From positions 1-64,000 of the forward strand of contig NZ_CANLKR010000024.1 of the NCBI RefSeq assembly GCF_947491715.1: a DNA stretch of 64,000 bases. The letters are read 5' to 3'. Below, piece by piece: positions 1 through 6,628 of the stretch. How positions within the stretch are numbered: the stretch's first letter is position 1; each line of letters starts with the position of its first letter. Both the position numbers and the translations under genes were made by a program. The DNA is from an uncultured Shewanella sp. (GTDB taxonomy: Bacteria; Pseudomonadota; Gammaproteobacteria; Enterobacterales; Shewanellaceae). The notes under the pieces were generated by a model, which saw only the letters and a list, made by a program, of their open reading frames with translations, had not been told where the DNA came from and ran no database searches.

Positions 1-11
1 AACGAAGTACA

Positions 12-43
12 TGAAAAAGCCAGTCGGGGGTTCCAACTGGCTT
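12..43 (-). terminator. Rho-independent terminator after gsk
   Basis: Read on the minus strand, an 8-bp stem AAGCCAGT/ACTGGCTT (17-24 with 36-43) and an 11-nt loop are followed by a short T run. It lies about 45 bases past the gsk stop and no other gene ends here, so it most likely ends the gsk transcript. Confidence 0.7.
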
Positions 44-86
44 AATAAAAACCGTCAACCTATTTTAGGACTAGACAATCAATTCA

Positions 87-1391
87 TTATCGTTCCCAAT
101 AGCTCTCTTCTAAACTGTCTTCTTTTTCCGGTAAACCACGAGACAGGCGCGGGCTGTGCTGCGCAAGCACTTCATAAGCCACACGGTTTGCATATTTACA
201 AATTTGAGAAAATGAGGAGTAACATAAACCATCACGAGTATGCTTACTAGAGCCGGGGACAATTTGACGATGGAAAGTATTGGATGATAAGTCGTGTAAT
301 AATGCCGCTAATGCACCGTCCCCCGCACCATTAGTATTGCGAATTTTTTCAGGTCCGCCCATATAAGGAGAAATATGCGCGTACACTTTCATTGGCGTTT
401 CACACGCTTGCTTTAATTTTGGTCTTGAAAACTCATAACGATTAAATTCAGGAATGGCACCAGGCAATAAAGTATGACTCGTTTCACGCTTTTCTGACTC
501 TTCAGTATATCCCGCGGTATAAAGCCCTAATGGGCCCGCTGTCGTCAGCACCATGTCACACCAATCTAATGCCTCTTCACTGGCTAATAATGGATCTTTA
601 AACCCCGTTAGCGCTTCCCCTTCATCTTCATTCATGGCTAAAATCGTCACATGCTCAGCGATAAAATTCTGCCACCATTTTGGATCTTCTTCAATCAAAA
701 ATCGGGTTCCCAGCGTCAATACAACCGGCACATCAGCCGCCTTGGCATACTCAATCGCTGTCATCGCTGCCTGCGTGATCTGATCGTCACCACTCGCCCG
801 CATCAAGTAAGCCGTCAAAATCAGTGCTGAACTCCCTTGCACAATTTGCTTATCAATATACTCAGGCGTGAGCTTATCCATTGCGCCTTTACTAATGGCA
901 AATGTCCGCTCCCCACATTCAGAGATCAACGTAAAGCAACGCCCTATAGGACCATCAACGGGTTGTAAAAAATTTAAATCAACTTTCGATGAAGTGTTGC
1001 ACAAATAACGATAAGCGTAGCTACCAATTTCAATGTTTTGACTCATCACTCCAAATAAGACAGAACGATCATCGGCTAGTATGGAATAATTGTGTACCGT
1101 ATTGCCAATAGTACCACCGGCAAATTCATCACTGATCAAAGCCTGCTGTTTTAACTCCGAATATAATGCATGCGCCATCTCATCATTAATGAGTGTGGAG
1201 TTTCCCTTAGGTAATTCATAACGGCTTAATAACTCATCATCGACTTTCGCTTCAATATCAACCAAGGTTTGGTCAATTCCTGCAATATAAGTAGAAAAAG
1301 GTCTTGGCTGCTGAATAAGCTGAGCCAATAGAGGATCACGATTATTAACAGGAAAATAATGCTTAGACTTACGTTTACCAGGAAACTTCAT
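87..1391 (-). CDS. gsk: Inosine-guanosine kinase
   Basis: 434 aa, the usual length for Gsk, a PfkB-family ribokinase-like enzyme. Gsk phosphorylates inosine and guanosine to IMP and GMP in cytoplasmic purine salvage. The PfkB signature NTNGAGDGALAAL starts near residue 352; the GAGD aspartate at about 358 is the catalytic base in this family. An AGAGAG purine stretch precedes the ATG. It has its own terminator, and 274 bases separate it from adk. In E. coli hemH lies between adk and gsk; here hemH is absent from that gap. Confidence 0.93.
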   Translation of the reverse strand: MKFPGKRKSKHYFPVNNRDPLLAQLIQQPRPFSTYIAGIDQTLVDIEAKVDDELLSRYELPKGNSTLINDEMAHALYSELKQQALISDEFAGGTIGNTVHNYSILADDRSVLFGVMSQNIEIGSYAYRYLCNTSSKVDLNFLQPVDGPIGRCFTLISECGERTFAISKGAMDKLTPEYIDKQIVQGSSALILTAYLMRASGDDQITQAAMTAIEYAKAADVPVVLTLGTRFLIEEDPKWWQNFIAEHVTILAMNEDEGEALTGFKDPLLASEEALDWCDMVLTTAGPLGLYTAGYTEESEKRETSHTLLPGAIPEFNRYEFSRPKLKQACETPMKVYAHISPYMGGPEKIRNTNGAGDGALAALLHDLSSNTFHRQIVPGSSKHTRDGLCYSSFSQICKYANRVAYEVLAQHSPRLSRGLPEKEDSLEESYWER

Positions 1392-1593
1392 ATAGCGCTC
1401 TCTTTATCCAGCTTCCTTGCTAAATATCATTATAAAAATGGCTTAAAACAAATAAGTGTATGACCCATACACTTATTTTACCGTTTAATTGTACAAAAAA
1501 TCACTCGTCATTCATCAAGTATAAAGACTGACATTGAGCTTGCTGCAATTTAAGCATAATAACAAGAAAATGACTCAGCTAACATGCAGATAT

Positions 1594-1624
1594 AAAAAAT
1601 CAGGCTCACAAAAAAGTGAGCCTG
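1594..1624 (-). terminator. Rho-independent terminator after adk
   Basis: Perfect 9-bp stem CAGGCTCAC/GTGAGCCTG (1601-1609 with 1616-1624) with a 6-nt loop. On the minus strand it is followed by ATTTTTTATA. It lies about 40 bases downstream of the adk stop. Confidence 0.88.
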
Positions 1625-1665
1625 ATCAGAAAATAGCAAAATAAGGTGAAACACCTTGTCAAAAG

Positions 1666-2310
1666 CTAGCTCAATGCTGCCACAATTTGTTCACTCACTT
1701 GAGCGACTGATTGGCTGCCATCGAACTTATTATAAGTGACATCACTGTTTGAAGCGACTTGCATGTAATACTCAACAAGGGGCTTAGTCTGCTCGTGATA
1801 TATACCTAAACGTTTACGAACCGTGGCTTCTTCATCATCAGGACGAATAGACAGCGCTTCTCCTGTCACATCATCGATACCTTCGACTTTGGGTGGATTA
1901 AACACAATATGATAAACACGACCAGAGCCTGAATGGACACGACGGCCTGCCATACGCGCAACAATATCTTCATCCGGTACATCAATTTCAATCACATGAT
2001 CGAGTGCAATACCGCTTTCTGCCATCGCATCAGCCTGAGGGATCGTGCGAGGAAATCCGTCTAATAGAAAACCTTTTTGGCAATCATCCTGGGCGATACG
2101 CTCCTTAACGAGGCCAATAATCAATTCATCAGACACTAATTGGCCTGCATCCATGACTTTTTTAGCTTCTAAACCTAATTGAGTCCCCGCCTTTATCGCT
2201 GCGCGTAACATATCACCCGTAGAGATCTGTGGAATACCGTACTTTTCCATGATAAATTGGGCTTGAGTCCCTTTACCAGCTCCTGGGGCACCTAACAGCA
2301 TAATACGCAT
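1666..2310 (-). CDS. adk: Adenylate kinase
   Basis: 214 aa, the same length as E. coli Adk (long form with LID domain). It interconverts ATP + AMP with 2 ADP in the cytoplasm. Visible features: the P-loop GAPGAGKGT at residues 7-15, the AMP-binding STGDMLR segment near 30, the DGFPRT motif near 84-89, and the GRRVH start of the LID. The LID lacks the four zinc cysteines of Gram-positive enzymes, as expected for proteobacteria. It has its own terminator; the 118-base gap to cnoX should hold its promoter. Confidence 0.97.
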   Translation of the reverse strand: MRIMLLGAPGAGKGTQAQFIMEKYGIPQISTGDMLRAAIKAGTQLGLEAKKVMDAGQLVSDELIIGLVKERIAQDDCQKGFLLDGFPRTIPQADAMAESGIALDHVIEIDVPDEDIVARMAGRRVHSGSGRVYHIVFNPPKVEGIDDVTGEALSIRPDDEEATVRKRLGIYHEQTKPLVEYYMQVASNSDVTYNKFDGSQSVAQVSEQIVAALS

Positions 2311-2428
2311 CTAAACTCTTCCTCTGTATTGCAACATTGTGATTATGGCGCGATCTTCGCATAATTAACGACAATTTTGAAGCGCTTTATTTGAATATAC
2401 ACATTCATCAATACCGATAAAACCCGCA

Positions 2429-3274
2429 TCAATAAAGCAAAGTATACAATTTACGTCGATATTGATTGGCCAACGCATGGCCCTGACCTAAGGCCGTTAA
2501 TATTTCAAGAAAAACCTGTTTGATTTCCCCTTCACCCGCTGCCACATCTTTTTTAAGGGGAACGAAAATAAGCTCAAGCGCTTCTTCGTTACGATTCGCT
2601 TGATGCAAGGCTTTGGCTAAATTAATCAGCGCTTGGCTATCGTCTGGATGCTTTTCAAATTCACTTTGTAATAAACGAATTTCAGGCGTATCGGCCGCTT
2701 CAAGCGCCAGTGCCAATTTGGCTTTCAAGCTTTGATAATAACCATCTTGATCGGCAAGCCCCACAGAATTCAATAAACTTTCAGCCTCAACAAGGCCACC
2801 CGCCATCAATTGAGCATCACAAAAAACCAGCGCCACCTCAGCACTTTGGTTTTCATCAAACGCCTGCTTTAATAAAGATAAGGCTGCTTGCCAATCTTGA
2901 TTAGCCAGCAATATTTTTGCTTCATTTAACTGTAATTGCCACTGAGCGGGCAAATGCTTTTCCAGCAAAGGTAAAATGTCCGCCGCCTCTTTGACACCCG
3001 CAAAGCCATCAACTGGCTTGCCCTCATGCAGAATCAATGTGGTAGGTAAATTTTGAATTTGAAAGTAATTGGCGATTTCCATTTCAACATCACAATTCAC
3101 ACGCGCTAAAATAAAGCGCCCTGCTTGCTGCTGCGCAATTTGCGTTAACACTTGTCCAAAACTGACACTTTCAGGACTTTGCTCAGCCCAAAATGCCAAT
3201 ACCACAACTTGCTCCATTGAGGCATCAACAATCTCTTGTATGTTTTCTTTCGTCAATTCCAGAACAGTATCCAT
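2429..3274 (-). CDS. cnoX: Thioredoxin-fold co-chaperone (CnoX/YbbN type)
   Basis: 281 aa: an N-terminal thioredoxin fold (residues 1-110) followed by TPR-like helical repeats, the architecture of E. coli CnoX/YbbN. In that family the protein holds stress-damaged clients and passes them to GroEL or DnaK. The redox motif has lost both cysteines: after FWAE the CxxC position reads SPES, with serines at 33 and 36. It therefore cannot act as a thiol oxidoreductase at this site. The cis-proline segment NLPTT is kept near 75. AAGGAAG precedes the ATG. It sits between htpG and adk, where E. coli has no gene, among other stress-related genes. Confidence 0.85.
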   Translation of the reverse strand: MDTVLELTKENIQEIVDASMEQVVVLAFWAEQSPESVSFGQVLTQIAQQQAGRFILARVNCDVEMEIANYFQIQNLPTTLILHEGKPVDGFAGVKEAADILPLLEKHLPAQWQLQLNEAKILLANQDWQAALSLLKQAFDENQSAEVALVFCDAQLMAGGLVEAESLLNSVGLADQDGYYQSLKAKLALALEAADTPEIRLLQSEFEKHPDDSQALINLAKALHQANRNEEALELIFVPLKKDVAAGEGEIKQVFLEILTALGQGHALANQYRRKLYTLLY

Positions 3275-3380
3275 ATTCTTCCTTTCACACTTGCATCATT
3301 TTCAATTGAACGCATAGCCATATCACCTGTATCCCTATGCCCCCATTATATCCCACTATCATGCAGGCATACATAAATAG

Positions 3381-3411
3381 AAAAAGAGGCAGAAAATCTG
3401 CCTCTTTTTTT
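3381..3411 (-). terminator. Strong terminator after htpG
   Basis: Perfect stem AAAAAGAGGCAGA/TCTGCCTCTTTTT with a 4-nt loop, T-flanked on both strands, ending five bases before the htpG stop. It could work in both directions, but only htpG reads into it. Confidence 0.9.
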
Positions 3412-3415
3412 ATCG

Positions 3416-5347
3416 CTACTTAACGTTAGCCACTAACATTTCATTCATCAACTTAATGAATGAAGATGGATCAGCTAGGCTGCCTTTTTCTGACAACAAT
3501 GCTTGCTGTAATAACAACTCAGACCATTGAGCAAAGACATCTTCGGCTTGCTCATCATTAAGACGAACAACCAATGGATGCTCTGGATTCAGCTCAAAAA
3601 TAGGCTTGGACTCAGGCACAGCTTGTCCTGCAGCTTGCATCATCTTCATCATTTGCGTTGACATATCACCTTCACCGGCAACCACACAAGCTGGCGTATC
3701 CGTTAAGCGTGTTGTCACTTTCACATCAGAGACTTTATCGCCTAATGCGGTTTTTACACGCTCAATTAACGGCGCAGATTCAGACTCAAGCTTCTCTTGG
3801 GCTTCTTTTTCACTGTCATCTTCCAATGAACCTAACTCTAAATCACCACGAGTAACAGAGTGCAGCTTCTTACCGTCAAACTCCGTTAAATGGCTCACCA
3901 ACCACTCATCAATACGCTCAGACATTAATAATACTTCAATGCCTTTCTTACGTAATAATTCTAAGTGAGGACTGTTGGCTGCCGCCTCATGGCTGTCAGC
4001 CACAATATAATAAATCTTATCCTGACCTTCTTGCATACGGCCAACATAATCTGTCAATGAAACGGTTTCAGCCGCTCCTTCGCCTTGTGTCGAAGCAAAA
4101 CGCAATAAAGCTGCAACACGCTCTTTATTGGCAAAGTCTTCAGCTGGGCCTTCTTTTAGCACTTGGCCAAATTCACTCCAGAAGCTTTGGTATTTCTCTG
4201 CATCATTTTTAGCAAGCTTTTCAAGCATGCCTAATACACGCTTGGTCACAGCAGTCCGCAGCGCAGTTGTCACTTTGTTATCTTGTAAAATCTCACGAGA
4301 TACGTTTAACGGTAAATCATTTGAGTCGATTAACCCTTGTACGAAACGCAAGTAACTCGGCATAAATTGCTCAGCATCATCCATCACGAATACGCGTTGA
4401 ACAAATAATTTGAGTCCATGCTTACGATCGCGGTTCCACATATCAAATGGCGCTTTTGCAGGTAAATACAATAAGCTAGTGTACTCTTGTTTACCTTCAA
4501 CACGGTTATGACTCCACTTTAACGGATCGCTAAAGTCGTGAGAAATATGTTTATAAAACTCTTGATACTCTTCATCAGAAATATCGCTCTTATTACGAGT
4601 CCAAAGCGCTGTCGCTTTGTTCATCGGCTCCCAAGCACCTTCTGTTGCTGGGATTTTCTCACCGGCTTCACCGTCTGGCCCTTCTGGACCTTCTTGCTCA
4701 GGTGTGCCTTCTTTATACATTTCAACAGGCACTGAAATATGATCAGAATACTTAGTGATAATGGAGCGCAAACGATAATCATCAGCGAATTCTTTTTCTT
4801 CTTCGCGTAAATGCAATACGATTTCAGTACCACGGTTTGCTTTTTCAATATTCTCAACGGTGAAATCACCTTCACCTGTTGATTCCCAACACACCCCTTC
4901 ACTGGCGCTATGACCAGCAGCACGAGTCCTTACTGTCACTTTATCTGCCACAATAAAAGAGGAGTAGAAACCCACACCAAACTGACCAATCAGCTGGGAA
5001 TCTTTTGACTCATCACCTGATAGGTTTTTAAAGAAATCAGCCGTACCCGATTTAGCAATGGTGCCTAAATGCTCAATCACACCATCACGGGTCATCCCAA
5101 TACCATTATCTTCGATGGTGACTGTACCCGCTTCTTTGTCTGCACTAATACGCACACGCAACTCACCGTCACCTTCATAAAGATCATCTTGAGTTAACGC
5201 TTCATAACGTAATTTATCTGCAGCATCGGCGGCATTTGATACCAATTCACGCAAGAAAATTTCTTTATTTGAATATAAAGAATGGATCATCAAATGGAGT
5301 AATTGTTTGACTTCAGTTTGAAAGCCATGAGTTTCTTGTTGAGACAT
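3416..5347 (-). CDS. htpG: Molecular chaperone HtpG (bacterial Hsp90)
   Basis: 643 aa; E. coli HtpG is 624. It is an ATP-dependent dimeric cytosolic chaperone. GHKL ATPase motifs are in order: NAADAADKLRYEAL near 38-51 (metal/ATP Asn), DNGIGMT near 82-88, and GQFGVGFYSSF near 120. The charged linker between N-terminal and middle domains (about residues 217-240) is acidic and glycine/proline-rich (EQEGPEGPDGEAGE), which explains the extra length. A sigma-32 promoter lies upstream and a strong terminator follows, so it is a single-gene heat-shock unit. Confidence 0.97.
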   Translation of the reverse strand: MSQQETHGFQTEVKQLLHLMIHSLYSNKEIFLRELVSNAADAADKLRYEALTQDDLYEGDGELRVRISADKEAGTVTIEDNGIGMTRDGVIEHLGTIAKSGTADFFKNLSGDESKDSQLIGQFGVGFYSSFIVADKVTVRTRAAGHSASEGVCWESTGEGDFTVENIEKANRGTEIVLHLREEEKEFADDYRLRSIITKYSDHISVPVEMYKEGTPEQEGPEGPDGEAGEKIPATEGAWEPMNKATALWTRNKSDISDEEYQEFYKHISHDFSDPLKWSHNRVEGKQEYTSLLYLPAKAPFDMWNRDRKHGLKLFVQRVFVMDDAEQFMPSYLRFVQGLIDSNDLPLNVSREILQDNKVTTALRTAVTKRVLGMLEKLAKNDAEKYQSFWSEFGQVLKEGPAEDFANKERVAALLRFASTQGEGAAETVSLTDYVGRMQEGQDKIYYIVADSHEAAANSPHLELLRKKGIEVLLMSERIDEWLVSHLTEFDGKKLHSVTRGDLELGSLEDDSEKEAQEKLESESAPLIERVKTALGDKVSDVKVTTRLTDTPACVVAGEGDMSTQMMKMMQAAGQAVPESKPIFELNPEHPLVVRLNDEQAEDVFAQWSELLLQQALLSEKGSLADPSSFIKLMNEMLVANVK

Positions 5348-5400
5348 GAAATGCTCCCTGGTTAATCGCTAAAACGAATATAAAGTAAGTAATGGTTTAA

Positions 5401-5430
5401 AGATGGGGCTTGAAAAAAACATTTCAAGGG
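5401..5430 (-). promoter_or_regulatory. Sigma-32 heat-shock promoter of htpG
   Basis: On the minus strand the -35 is CCCTTGAAA (5430-5422) and the -10 is CCCCATCT (5408-5401), with 13 bases between CTTGAAA and CCCCAT. This matches the sigma-32 consensus CTTGAAA-N13-15-CCCCAT essentially perfectly. It predicts a start near 5393 and a leader of about 45 bases before the htpG ATG. Confidence 0.85.
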
Positions 5431-5460
5431 TAAAAATACAATAGAAAGTTAAATGAACAA

Positions 5461-5497
5461 AAAAAATCCAGTCAATGCAGCACATTACTGGACTTTT
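5461..5497 (-). terminator. Terminator after recR
   Basis: TCCAGT/ACTGGA stem (5467-5472 with 5487-5492), extended by flanking A/T pairs, and a T6 run on the minus strand about 110 bases past the recR stop. It probably closes the ybaB-recR (perhaps dnaX-ybaB-recR) transcript. Confidence 0.65.
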
Positions 5498-5601
5498 TCA
5501 TGTTATTTAATTTAAATTCATCAAGGAAAATAAGCGCTTTTAAATATAAAAACTCAATTACGCCTATTTAATGAATGTGTAATGAACAAAGGTTAAACCC
5601 A

Positions 5602-6201
5602 TTACAAAGGTAAACGGCCATTAAAGGATAAAGCGAGCGTCGTACTGTCTACATATTCTAGCTCACCACCAACAGGCACACCATGAGCGATACGGCTCAC
5701 TGACACCTGATAATGCTTAGCGATATCGGCAATATAATGCGCTGTCGCATCCCCTTCAACGGTTGGGTTAGTCGCTAAGATTAACTCTGATATATCCCCG
5801 CCAGCTAACTGCTTTTCAAGCAAACTTAATCCCAATTCATCAGGCCCAATACCATCAAGTGGCGATAAGTGTCCTAATAAAACGAAATACCGACCACTGA
5901 AATGGCCTCCCGCCTCAATAGCGAGCACATCCGCTGGTGTTTCCACCACACAAATAACACTGGTATTTCCCCGTTTATGACTCACACAAATAGGACACAA
6001 TGCATCTTCAGTGAAAGTTCGGCAAGATTGACAATGCCCAACATCCAACATCGCTTGGGCAAGGGTATTGGCTAACAAAGTTCCCTCGCTTCTATCACGC
6101 TCTAATAACTGAAACGCCATACGCTGAGCAGATTTTGGACCAATGCCAGGTAAGCAACGCAGTGATTGGATCAACTCATCGACCAATGGGCTAAATTTCA
6201 T
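5602..6201 (-). CDS. recR: Recombination mediator RecR
   Basis: 199 aa, normal length (E. coli 201). RecR forms a DNA-clamping ring and with RecO/RecF loads RecA at gaps. An N-terminal helix-hairpin-helix (LPGIGPKSAQRMAFQLL, about 17-33) is followed by a C4 zinc finger CxxC...CPIC (about 57-72) and a Toprim domain (about 80-175) with the ATNPTVEGDATAHY segment. It starts 6 bases after ybaB ends, the conserved dnaX-ybaB-recR order. Confidence 0.96.
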   Translation of the reverse strand: MKFSPLVDELIQSLRCLPGIGPKSAQRMAFQLLERDRSEGTLLANTLAQAMLDVGHCQSCRTFTEDALCPICVSHKRGNTSVICVVETPADVLAIEAGGHFSGRYFVLLGHLSPLDGIGPDELGLSLLEKQLAGGDISELILATNPTVEGDATAHYIADIAKHYQVSVSRIAHGVPVGGELEYVDSTTLALSFNGRLPL

Positions 6202-6207
6202 CAGTGA

Positions 6208-6537
6208 TTAAAATGGCATTTTCATTCCCGGCGGCAACTGCATGCCTCCGGTCACTGCAGCCATTTTTTCTTTTTGATTCTCATCGACACGGCGAGCCGC
6301 ATCATTACATGCTGCAGCAATTAAATCTTCTAGCATCTCTTTATCATCTTCTAATAAGCTAGGGTCAATATCCACTTTACGCACGTTATGTGAGCCAGTC
6401 ATAGTCACTTTAACAAGGCCTGCACCGGCTTCGCCTGTTACTTCCATTTGCGCAATTTCTTCTTGCACTTTGGCCATTTTATCTTGCATCATTTGGGCTT
6501 GTTTCATCAAGTTGCCCATACCGCCTTTTCCTAACAT
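6208..6537 (-). CDS. ybaB: Nucleoid-associated protein, YbaB/EbfC family
   Basis: 109 aa from the ATG at 6537 (MLGKGGMGNLMKQAQMM). A TTG ten codons further upstream keeps the frame open, but the ATG matches the family's N-terminus and has a GAAGAG ribosome-binding site about 7 bases ahead. YbaB proteins are small dimeric DNA-binding proteins that coat the nucleoid. The N-terminal helix is Met/Gln-rich and the C-terminus is proline/methionine-rich, as in relatives. It is sandwiched between dnaX and recR, probably co-transcribed. Confidence 0.93.
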   Translation of the reverse strand: MLGKGGMGNLMKQAQMMQDKMAKVQEEIAQMEVTGEAGAGLVKVTMTGSHNVRKVDIDPSLLEDDKEMLEDLIAAACNDAARRVDENQKEKMAAVTGGMQLPPGMKMPF

Positions 6538-6628
6538 ACGTATTTTCTCTTCAATTAAAGGTTGCAAGCAACCGGATAAAGTGGATTAATTTTACTGAAA
6601 TGAGCCCGATTAGCAATAAGACATTCTC

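Noticed and set aside
11..250. Plus-strand ORF of 79 codons at the window start
   Set aside because: It overlaps the gsk terminator and coding strand and has no ribosome-binding site or recognisable domain.
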